DNA of 64,000 nucleotides from Pseudopyrenochaeta lycopersici (Eukaryota > Ascomycota > Dothideomycetes > Pleosporales > Pseudopyrenochaetaceae). Positions 54,247-64,000 of this stretch are shown here, piece by piece. The DNA is taken from contig NHZP01000039.1 in the NCBI GenBank assembly GCA_003313425.1, positions 62,001-126,000 of the forward strand, in the 5' to 3' direction. Position 1 is the first letter of the stretch. Each line of letters begins with the position of its first letter. Under the pieces are notes generated by a model. The model worked only from the letters and a program-made list of their open reading frames with translations. It had not been told where the DNA came from and searched no databases. Position numbers and translations under genes: made by a program.

Positions 54247-55129
54247 AGACATGGGCATGGAATATGACACGTTCGTTTGCGAAATTAGCTCTTTTGTGCC
54301 TCTCCCATTTGCGTGAAGTAACTTGTCTTTCAATGGATAGGCTTTGGAGAGTTTCAGGGATAAATATTTGCAGTGCTGATTTTGCTTATTGGATATTTTT
54401 GTTCCTGGCAATGTGCGTGCCAAGTTGGAGAACGTTTCGGACGTTGCTTACCAAAGAGACTAACAAGAAGGCAGTGAATTATAACTCTCGCTTTGCAAGT
54501 GAAAGTAATCCAGCGAAATTCCAACGTTGTTTTTCGACCTAATTCTTCCATTCTTATGGTATTGATTTATATAAGCTACGAAACCTTGTTCAGGCCTGCG
54601 CAGTTATCTTTCAGAGGTGGAAGAAACTAATAGCGCAGGGCAAGAAAGATAGGAACATGTTGAAATTCTGAACACGAAAGGGGAAGAAAGGTAAGAAAGG
54701 CTTGGGGATTTTACGAACAGGGTAAAATTAAGCCGTAAAGCAATTAAGTGTATTCGATTCTCCTGTAGAGACTATTTTAGTGGTGGTATGAAACTCCTTA
54801 GGAATAATCATACCAATGAGTGGCGAAGCAATTTGCTAGATTCCAGAAAGAGGGAACAAGGAGGACATGTCATGACTCCGGGATGGCTTTGAGGACTTGG
54901 AGTTTTGAGAATGCTAGTGAAGTGGGCATATATGCACAGAAACGTATATCAAGCCATATTCTATGAAGAATGTAGCTCAATTATGTTATATGCCTGCTAT
55001 CTTTCGTACTTGGGACTGTAAGATCTATCCAACGCTCTTTACCTAGTGCTAGAACCATTCTCATGTTATTTGTTAAGGCTAAACCTCTTGTACAATAAAT
55101 GAAACTTAGATGTTTCTTCTCTTATCACC
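54247..55129. other. Intergenic region, no supported gene
   Basis: About 880 bp between the hAT element and the 3' end of the DUF7708-type gene. Short frames at 54264-54551 lie on both strands without motifs. Confidence 0.45.
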
Positions 55130-56809
55130 TCAGCTCACTGCCCGCCCTCTTCCAATATGTCTACGAAATGCGAATTTAGGTCCACCTCCAAGTGGTTCCG
55201 CCGAGATTCTCTTGCCCTTTCTTATCGGCGTCCGCCCGATCCTCAGTATAATCTCGTCCCTCTCTCCTTCACGAGCACTTCCAGAATTATATCCAACACA
55301 TAGAACCTTAACGATAGTCCTGACGCTCTTTTTCTTCAAAGTCTGAAACAGATCTCCAAATATCTTCCGGCATTGGCTGACGCTTCCGGTGCATACAGCA
55401 TCCCAGTCAATGAGGATATACGCAAGTCTAAAGTGTTCGAATAGCTCTCCAAGAATGTTGACATAATCTTCAATTGAGTTTGCAGCTTGAAATTTCCGGA
55501 GCTGGAAGTTAACTGCCATGCCTGTACGTGAGACATAGTCCAAAGACAGCGCTTGGTAGATCAGGCTCTTCAAAACGTCAAATATTGAGTATAGGTCCTC
55601 TTGGCTTTTCATAATCCAGAATGTAGCCACTTGAGATTGCAGAAGTTGTTCAATAACGTTTGCGCAGAACGTACGGACATTGAGACGATCGCGGAAAGTA
55701 GCTTTGAGAACAATTTGCGAAGATGAGGAAGCAGCGTCCCAAGAATGTAGTCGTGGAGAGGTCCAAAATGGAGCGCACTTCGAGACCATAGAGCTTTCTC
55801 GGGCTTGGCGAAGGAGAAGAGCTCGTTGATAAGTGGCTTTGTGGTCAACGCTGTAGGAGGAAGATATTACCTTGAGGGCTTGTGAGAGTTGCAAGTCAGA
55901 CAATTGATACTTCATGTCCACCTGTGAAGCTCTGATATCGCGGTTCATTAGTATGGCCTCTTGTATATGTGACTTTAGGGCAGTTCCTGTCGCGATTTGG
56001 TCCTGGTGTGTCTGCCGAGTTAATGTAGCAAAATTGTGCAGTTGGCGGCGCAGGTCATCAAGCTGATCACGCAACCCGTTATTGTCCTTACGAACTTGAC
56101 TTAGGGTGCTGTGCATATCTCTTTGCTCTGCTTGGCTACAAGCTGCAGAGAGGTTGTACACCTTTCTGGTCGATTTTTCGATATCTGCTATCAAGTCATC
56201 ATATCGCAGAGCTGCCGGCCGTATGACGGATTGTACGGCCCGAGATGATCGACTGGAGTCATACCACTCCGCTGCGCGAAGCAGAAATTTAACGATGTAT
56301 GAATATAGAACTGCGATGGCTGACTTCATTTCAGGGGTAGGATAAAGAAGTTCCGCGAGTTCAATTCTGGGCAGCGCGTCGGCAATATCGTTCATTGCGG
56401 TCACTATGGTTACGCCAAGGCGTTCGTTCTCGATGATAGCCTAGATGACCTCAATACCCTTCTCAAAAGTTCTCACAAGATTACTTACACCAAAAACAAA
56501 CTTCATCATACCCCATGCTAGGGTGGCATATTCGGCATGATGCTGGACCAATACATCCATGATTTTACCATAGTAGTGGACACGCTTCGAAAACGCAACA
56601 ATGCATTTTCGAGTCTTCGAGTCTGCGTGTTTGGTAACATATCGGGTCCTCGCAATGGAGACCTCATCCAATACATCCTGAAGTCGAGCCGCTTTAAGAT
56701 TGTTAAGACGAGCGCGCTTCTTTGGATCCGACGTCAGCTCCGATTTGAAGATTTCCAGACCCTCTTCAAAAGCCGTTGTGGCCGCATTCTGAGTGTTTGA
56801 TCTCCTCAT
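55130..56809 (-). CDS. DUF7708-type protein (N-terminal domain of fungal NLR-like/STAND proteins), no Walker motif
   Basis: 543 aa in two exons (56809-56489, 56440-55130; 1632 nt) around a 48-nt intron with a GTAAGT donor. The N-terminal half has the hallmarks of the domain often found in front of NACHT or ankyrin modules in fungal NLR-like proteins. These are KRVHYYGKIMDVLVQHHAEY, ATLAWGMMKFVFG, then after the splice NDIADALPRIELAELLYPT. A coiled-coil-like segment follows (SQVRKDNNGLRDQLDDLRRQ). The C-terminal half is alpha/beta-like (YILIDWDAVCTG, RTIVKVLCVGY) but I find no GxxxxGKT, so it should not bind ATP by a P-loop. Proteins of this group are linked by context to self/non-self recognition; that is inference here. 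It is divergent from an AAA ATPase gene 0.8 kb away. Confidence 0.78.
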
Positions 56810-57604
56810 GTGTCAGCAGGTATGCATTCTAAGAATCACCCTTGTCAATTTCATTTGCGACATCATACTCGAATAACTCTAAGAGAAAATAAATAAGAAT
56901 TAAAGGAGCTAAGCTCAAGCTACATTGACTGCACAGTAGGGAATAAAGAATTTGGACAACAATAAAATCAAGCTCTTTGCGGGGAACTCACAAGGCTAAG
57001 TACGAGAGTGAGGTCATCAGCGGAAACGGCCCTGGCAAGTATTAGGATTTCCCTGGCTACGTTTATGCTCGGTCAAATACGCCAGCTTGGGTCGAGGCTA
57101 AGAAGGGGACTAAAAGAGAGAGGAGAAGGGGAAAGGAAGAGAAGGCGAAACATCCAAGAGGCAGCTGGGTTAACAGGGCGCTTACGCTTCTTTCAGCCAA
57201 TAGAGTTCTGCTCCTACATGCAGCAAACTAACTAAGCCCCGGGCTGTGCAAATTGCGGTATTTAAGACAACACTTCAGCCTGATTCTTTACTTGAAGTCG
57301 AATATTGTCGTCCCTTCTGATTGAACAATTCATCACCTCTCGCTTTGGGAGAGCGCTAGGACAAGCCTCCCGCAATTTTGCAAAGTTGCGCATTTCGTAA
57401 GAGACTGCCAATCGAATCAGGTCCTCTAGCGAGCTAAGACTAACATTCAGTATCAGAGTCCTTACATTCTTTGTCAGGAGTCGACCATTTATGTAGAAGG
57501 CATAAAGACAGGCCCCGACTACCCTAATCCTAACGCCCGGGAAAACACCTAAGGCTACTATACCTACCCGCGGGAGCGTCATCGACAACTGTAATACTTT
57601 CTCG
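56810..57604. promoter_or_regulatory. Shared upstream region of the DUF7708-type and AAA ATPase genes
   Basis: 795 bp between two divergent start codons, without a supported gene (frames at 57008-57235 and 57262-57588 lack motifs). It must contain both promoters; a purine-rich patch (GAGAGAGGAGAAGGGG) lies at about 57113-57129. Confidence 0.4.
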
Positions 57605-60382
57605 ATGAGCCGAGAAAGAATATCTAGGGAAAACGCAGAGCTTGTAACAATAAAGTCCAGACCAGACTCTCCGGGACTGCGTCCACCAGGATTTCAGTCA
57701 CAACCAAACTTTCAACATTTGACAATATCAGATGATCAGACAGAAGGCAGTGATTTGGATGCAAGGAAGTTGATTGCATTAAAAACCTTGATTGTCCGCG
57801 CAGAGCCATACCTTTCAAGTGAAGGCCACATCCCATCCGCTACGTTAGACGAAGTGGTAAATTTATCGTCGTTCGGAAACAAAGCAGACTTTGATTTTTG
57901 GTTAAAACATAAACTGCCCTCGTTACCAACTCAGCACAAGATTGTAGTAGGGACCAGTTCTCTAGGTCGTACAAGTAGTTCAAATACTTTATTTGACACT
58001 CCTACAAACTTGAATGGTCCCATTGACAGAACTATGGAAGATATCCACCATAAGCGCACTCTAGACGAGAAGGTGACCGATTACAACCTATCTCTTGGAG
58101 AGTTGAAGGCATATATTGGAGCTTTCCAGGATAAAGTCAGGCAACTTGAGTCGTTCGAAGACTTGGATAGCCTTCGGCAATACCAACTTCTATACCGTAT
58201 CCAAAGTGGGAAAGCTTTGTGTATATATCTCGACCACCCAGAATGGGTAGAGGCTGGCAGGACACTGAAATCACGTAAGGTTTTGCGTAACTTTGGCCTT
58301 TATCTCGAGAGGAACAAAACCATATCTTTCATTGTGTTCCGCGATTTCGACCAAGGCCAAAATGCGGGGGACCGCGATATTCTGGACGAGCCAGAGCACC
58401 TCCGAGAAAGCCTTTACATTGTCTCAAGTGAGCTCCATATTGCTATCGAGCGCCTCCTTTTGCAATTCTCAGCATACTATTCGTTACTTGCAGAGTTCAA
58501 AGCCACTAGAGAGCTCAAAGCCCCGTATTTATTTATGTACCACAACCGTGAGCATTGGGAGCAATTGATCCAGAATTTCTCAACACCTCAAAGAGAGCAA
58601 CTCAAACACATGACCGACTACATTTTTAAATTCTTCGGCCAGAAATATAGTACAGCAGACAATCTTTTCAATCAAGGCCAGGGCTCAAGGCATTTTCTGC
58701 CGTTTCTCTTTCAACCAGGAGATGTATTGGCACACTCAAAAGACATGAAGGGTTATGAAGGCTGCATTGCAGAGTCCTGGCCACAGTTTGACCCAGTACA
58801 AGTAGATGTCGCATATGATTCGGCAAGCGAAATTGATGACGACAGTAGCTCAAGCGTGCAAAAGCATAAGCATCACACTCTTGAGTGTAATCTTCGCGGA
58901 GGTAATGCCCACCATCGCAACAAAGTGCGGAATCCAAATGCTAGCAAGGGCCCATTGGAACTTCTTGCCACGGATTCAAAAAACCTCAATATATCGTCTG
59001 AAGACTCCTATTCATGTGCCATTAAGACTTGGCGTTGGGCCTTTCGCGGGAATTTTGTACGACAGCTGGACACTTTCCATCTCCAAATCCCCCCTGCAAA
59101 ATCATCAGAACGGGAAGATGGGGTTTTTCAGATCAATAAATTAAACATCTACCCTATAAAGTACGCCCCAACCGCGGTTTTGGAGACTTTGCAGCGAAGA
59201 GGTCAAATGTTTTGGAAGTGTCGTAAGCGACACTTGGTTTCATATGTAAACGACGACGGTAAGCTTGATCAAACAGTAAGTTGCTCATTATCTCTATATC
59301 ATCTCTTACATTATATCAAATGTGAGCTCATAGATCTATAGTCTGGAGAACGCTACATGATCGACTTTGATACCTTTCGAAGTCTCCACCCTAGCAACAC
59401 GGACACTTGGTCGTTTTCAGCACAGAAAGATGAAATGAGCGAGAAACAAATGGAAATGGAAGAACCTCCAGATGAACAGTTTCAATATCTCGTTCCTACT
59501 CAAATCAAAGGCTATAATCTTCGCACGAAGAAGTGGCATGATCTGAAAGTGGATCGCGTGCGACCGGTCACTTGGGACATGAAAATCTTCGAGACGCTCG
59601 TCTTGGACCGGAAGACAAAGGAACTGATCAATGCGCTCATTAGCAAACAAATTGCCGCTCAGAAGTCAACCGACGTGATCGCTGGCAAAGGTAACGGTCT
59701 CATAATGCTTCTCCATGGCGGTCCAGGTACAGGCAAAACATTGACAGCCGAGGGAGTCGCTGAAATAGCAAAGAAGCCACTGTACCGAGTTACATGCGGA
59801 GACGTCGGTACCAAAGCCGAAGACGTAGAGAAGTACCTCGAATCAGTCTTGCACCTAGGAAAAATATGGGACTGCGTAGTCCTCCTCGACGAAGCCGAAG
59901 TATTCCTCGAACAGCGCACGCTAGACAATCTCCAACGCAACGCCCTAGTCTCTGTATTCCTGCGCATTCTCGAATACCACGAGGGCATCTTAATCCTCAC
60001 CAGCAACCGCGTGGGCACCTTTGACGAAGCGTTCCGCTCGCGGATCCAAATCGCAATCCACTACCCCGCGCTGGGCGCCAGCCAGCGGCGCAAGATCTGG
60101 AACAATTTCATCGACCGGCTGGAATCGTTCAAGGACGGCACGGTGGATGTGGAGGATCTGTGCGGCCATATTGAGGAGTTGCAGAAGTTCGAGATGAATG
60201 GGAGACAGATCCGGAATGCGATTACGACGGCGAGGCAGTATGCGGAGTGGAAGGGGGAAAAGATGGATTATGAATACTTGAAAGATGTCATTGATGTAGC
60301 GAGTAAATTTGATGCTTATTCGACCAAGTTGAAGGGGGGTTTCACTGATGATGAACTGGCAAAGGAGGAAGGTGTTCGTTGA
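57605..60382 (+). CDS. DUF7025 and AAA ATPase domain protein
   Basis: 903 aa, two exons (57605-59275 and 59342-60382) around a 66-nt intron that joins QT to SGERYMIDFDTF. The N-terminal half is disordered, then helical. A DUF7025-type region spans roughly residues 350-570 (HYLPFLF-like HFLPFLFQPGD, NKLNIYPIKYAP, RGQMFWKC). The AAA domain has Walker A GGPGTGKT at about 683-690, Walker B VVLLDEAEVF with Asp740/Glu741, sensor-1 Asn in LILTSNRVGTFDEAF and the arginine-finger SRI region right after. This DUF7025-AAA architecture is a large, expanded family in filamentous ascomycetes, with remodelling activity predicted and clients unknown. All ATPase residues are intact. Confidence 0.9.
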
Positions 60383-60903
60383 GAGAGGGACTACGAGGAA
60401 ATGTAGTACCTGGTATAACAAATGAGCTTGAGTAGATATATGGCACTGCTATATTGGTATTGAAACTGAGGTTGCACGACAAATGAGCTTGAATGGATAT
60501 TTAATACTGCTTTATTAGTAATGAATTCGAGATGACAACATGACCAGGAAACCATAATCCATCACCATTCCACAACAGAGACACATCAAATAGAAACAGT
60601 ATCGAACAACAAGTGTCACAATCATACACTGACACTGAGCACATGAGCAATTCTAGGTTATATCCTTTCCATGTGAGATAGTTTCAAACGCCAGTAATAG
60701 AAAAACATGCCTTCTGTGGAGAAAGAGAAACTACCTGCAATGCATCCCATAACCTACTGATACCCTCGTGAGCTGAGTGGATCTCATACAATGAGAGAAA
60801 GGCTGTGAATTTGAATACATGGATAGAAATGCTGATTGCTGACTGTGTAAACGCCGCCCTCAGTCTCACTGGACTGTGAAAAGTGATTCTCTGATCGTAG
60901 GTT
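60383..60903. other. Spacer between converging genes
   Basis: About 520 bp holding two 3' ends. A short direct repeat (AAATGAGCTTGA, at 60420 and 60481) is present. No gene supported. Confidence 0.45.
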
Positions 60904-63900
60904 CTAAGATAAGTGGAAAGCGCCCTGGCCCTCCCTAATAGCTACACTGAGTTTCTCGCGGAGCACGTCCACATCGCTGTAGTCCGGCATCTTAAGGTAG
61001 TTCACACAGGTCATGACGGAGGGGAGATAGTCGTCAGAAGTGTATGGTGGTTCGCTGGGCTTGCAGACGACAGTAAACATAGGTGTGAGAGCTTTGAAGC
61101 CTAGAAGGTCATTAGCAAATGCATAAAAAGGCATTGGGAGAGAGAAGTGACGTACCTCCGATAGGCAGCTTCGGACTGCCAGTGATAAATTGTAAAAAGT
61201 CCCTTCGCTGTTGCATGTCGAACTCGCTCATTGTCTGAAGCAAGTTGCGAACGCTCTTGCTATCGAGATTGTAACCGTGATCTGCCTTGATGGAGTCCAT
61301 GAGAGCTGCAATACTGTTAGCAAGAGTGTCCGTCGATTGTCTTGAGAGAGAAACATACTTTCAAGTGACCAGTCCTCATCGGATCTACCGAACAGCATCA
61401 CGAGCTCGTCTGGTGTGAAAGCCTTCAAAGCCGAGTATGGGAAAACCTCAGTGAAGCCCGCATGGAACGCATTCGCCTGGCGCTGTACACCAGAACCTAG
61501 AGTAAAGTCGAGGACCTTGTCAACGTACATGCCGACGTTTTCAATAGTCACAGGCGTGTCAGCACCCTGCGGAATAAGCTCGATCGATGTATATCCAGGA
61601 AGAGTGAAGTCGAGTGCCAGATCCTCCACGCGACAGTCCTGAATAACAATATTGCTTATAGCATCCGCCTTCTGCGTGGCGGACATCTCGGTCTCTGCGT
61701 CAATTTGCTTCTTGGCATCCGCGAATTGTTTCAACAAGACAAGCGACTTGCCCAAATCTTGATCGACGGTTAAGACGGCTCCGAGAGAGGGAGTAACCGC
61801 AGTGCTGCTGCCGTCACCAATGCGGAAGAACGTAGGGTTGAAGGAGACGTCAATGATGCGTGAGTCCAGCATTGATCGAGCAACAAATTTGCCTAGAACC
61901 TTGAACAGCTCTAACTTTTTCTCCCCGTTCTCCGTGTTGGCTTCGTCAGCGCTCATAGGCGCGGGATACAGTCCCTTTTTGCCGAAAGCGTACTCGTCAT
62001 TATCGTTGGAGTCATTCTCCCTCCAAAGCTTGAGTTTCTTCTTTGAAAATTCCTTGGAGACAGTCGAGTAGAACTCCAGCGTGGGTCCCAGGCCAGTGCC
62101 CACCTCTTCGAAGTATTCCACTTCTAGAACGCTAGTAGAATGCCCATACAATTGCATGACCTTCATAGCCGACTCTAAGATCCGCGAGCGTGATATTCTG
62201 ACCTTTTGGCGCTGGAGTCTGCCCAGGAAGGGGCGTTCGTCTCGATGGCGGTCATGTCTGGAGTCGTTAGCTGGCTGCGAGTTCTGCCAGCGTGTCATGG
62301 ACCGGGAATATCCGAACGAGGTAGATTGCAGGAAGAGATGACGTGTTTCGAATGGGAACAGGAAGGGATAGAAGCGAGCCAAATCCTCGCTCCAGCTTGG
62401 TAAGCAGTTACTGGCAACAATGAGAGGCTCTTCCAATTGACGATTGAGCTTGGCAGTCAATTTCGTGTTGACAAACTGTGAGAGTGGCTCAGCGTTGACC
62501 TTGATCTGTTCCTTGTTATCCAACAGAATATCGTCCAGATGGGAGTTCAAGCTGTGGAGTATGCTGAGTAATCGGAGGATTCCAGACGTCACTGGATGTT
62601 GATCTAACGATGCCGGCATGCCTGCAGCATCAGCTTTAGACTCAGGCGGCGGTGTCAAGGAGCTTGGTTCGGTTGGCGGAGGACCTTGGGCGCGCTTAAA
62701 CTTGATAGTATGAATTGCATTCCATACAGTGCGATGCGAGATATCTGAGGGTTGTGCTTGATTAAAGTGCACGGCACGGTAAATAGTTGTCTCATTCGAG
62801 AGTGGTTGATCGTTCACGCTGAACTCAATGTGCCAATCCTGCGGTGTTGATTGAACTGCGGCGGCATATGAAAGAGCACTTGCAGCGCCGGAGAGACCCT
62901 GTCGTAGGGCAGAGCTCTGGAGCAAAGCGGACAAGCGTGATGATGGCGTACGGTTCTCTGGTGGTGGTTTTGCAATTGGTGCCCCTTGGACAGGCGTAGC
63001 AATCCTCGTGCCGTCTTCTTTGCGGGCTGTGGCTTGCCCAGTTGACGCAACTTCCACACTCACTGCAGACGGATCTGGTATATCCTCATCAAGCTCGTCT
63101 TCGAGATCATCCACAATAGCATTCAAGGCACTGCTATCGTCCAGGGAATCCTGGTCCGACAATTGTTCCTCATCGGCGCACTCTACATGGTCCTGGCTGC
63201 TATTCGAGCGAGGCACGGCTGGGGGTGGTGGTGGAGGCGGAGGTGGAGGCAGTTGTGCCTGTTGACGTCGACTCGAACGGCGAGTCTTCTCTCGTGTAGC
63301 CGAACTTGGTCCAGGTTGGGAAGACTCGCTGAGGGCCGACTTTGACCTGGGAGACTTTTTGGGTGTTCGACCGGCGGCCTCGGCGGGCATATGAGGAGGT
63401 GGTGGAACACGACCTTCAGCAAGAGCCTGCGCATATGCCGCAAACTGGTCACGGGGCTTACTTGGTCGCGAGCGCTCTGCGAGGCTGATTCGAGGACGAA
63501 GGTAGTCATCCAAAGCCTTGAATGTGGCGATGGCATGGATTGACACCATAATGTTGCGGTAAGTCTTGGGGATACCGGATTCGTCATCTGCAACAAGCTT
63601 TAGTCGTAGCTGCTTAGCCAGCATGGACGTTGCACTGCCTCGGCCATCGTGGGAATTCTGGTGAACGGTAATCACATCAAAATGCTCCGATCTACTGAGG
63701 AGATCCTGGAGTTTGTGAACCAGTACGCTAAAGGGCGTTGCAGGAGAGGCTGTACTGGCAGTCTTGATCTTGCTCTGACCCTGGCCTCCCATGAAAGCCT
63801 CCAAGAAAATGGATCTAGGATCAGTGCCCTTCACCAAAGTTTGGGTCGAGAAGACGTCCAACAGGATGTCGACAATCTTTGAGGATTTAAGCTCATAGCT

Positions 63901-64000
63901 TGTGATGCTTTCGAGAGCATCGCCTTCGAAATAAGCCGCTAGTCGTGTGAAAAGCTCCATACAGTTTCCTGCACCATTATCGAGAACACAGGTCCGGATT
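60904..64000 (-). CDS. UFD4: HECT-type E3 ubiquitin ligase, Ufd4/TRIP12 type (C-terminal part; 5' end outside window)
   Basis: C-terminal part, at least 995 residues, in three exons here: 64000-61359, 61305-61156, 61100-60904. The frame stays open to the window edge, so the methionine at 63960 is internal; full-length relatives are about 1800 aa or more. Visible: the mid-region [20 protein letters not shown], a disordered stretch with a poly-Pro run (ten Pro) and acidic patches, then the HECT domain from about [20 protein letters not shown], through DFTLPG and [19 protein letters not shown]. The catalytic Cys is in [17 protein letters not shown] and the C-terminus is EGQGAFHLS. Introns of 53 and 55 nt have GTATGT and GTACGT donors. 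The enzyme would transfer ubiquitin in the ubiquitin-fusion and Arg/N-degron degradation pathways, as known for the family. Confidence 0.95.

Noticed and set aside
63008..63265. Ser/Gly-rich plus-strand frame opposite the HECT ligase
   Set aside because: Complement of the poly-Pro and acidic stretch of the ligase.

Overview
The window looks like nuclear DNA of a filamentous ascomycete (Pezizomycotina). Three things point there: many 45-65 nt introns with GT..AG ends and CTNAC-like branch sites; fungus-specific families (Zn2Cys6 regulator with the fungal MHR domain, L-arabinitol dehydrogenase-type enzyme, DUF7708-type protein, secreted intradiol dioxygenase); and transposon decay of the repeat-induced point mutation (RIP) type. 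A dothideomycete would fit, but I cannot prove the class from sequence alone.

Left part (1-17.4 kb). Bases 1-7554 carry an SDR oxidoreductase (5' end off the window), a Zn2Cys6 regulator, a polyol dehydrogenase of the L-arabinitol/xylitol/sorbitol group and an MFS sugar transporter, in the arrangement + - - +. This reads as a small sugar/polyol uptake and oxidation cluster with its own regulator; the transporter has a frameshift. Then follow a secreted intradiol dioxygenase (9.2-10.4 kb), a gene-poor stretch, and two tandem paralogous DEDDh 3'-5' exonuclease-like proteins with C-terminal zinc knuckles (13.7-17.4 kb).

Transposon block (18.66-28.02 kb). Three mobile elements lie almost end to end: a 610-bp TA-flanked MITE, a 691-bp near-perfect foldback palindrome, and an 8020-bp Ty3/gypsy chromovirus on the minus strand. 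The chromovirus has 302-bp LTRs and a CCTGG target duplication. Its protease, RT, RNase H, integrase and chromodomain can still be read through RIP-type stops.

Right part (28-64 kb). Genes resume with a 1014-aa fungal protein of unknown function, an AIF-like FAD oxidoreductase with a one-base frameshift, a secreted kelch protein, a pirin and an F-box protein. A pogo/Fot1-type element follows (41.76-43.22 kb) whose catalytic core is deleted. Next are a small membrane protein, a Cue2-like CUE/Smr protein, and a secreted Pro/Ala/Gly-rich protein with RG boxes. An apparently intact hAT transposon has an 815-codon transposase and a perfect 8-bp target duplication. The window ends with a divergent pair (DUF7708-type protein and DUF7025/AAA ATPase) and the C-terminal half of a Ufd4/TRIP12-type HECT ubiquitin ligase running off the edge.

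Gene models were built by joining open frames across GT..AG introns and checking that total lengths are divisible by three. The two genes called broken fail that check in a way that pinpoints the lesion. No wholly new system is proven. The best leads are the exonuclease pair, the DUF7708/AAA pair, the 1014-aa orphan, the foldback element and the intact hAT element.
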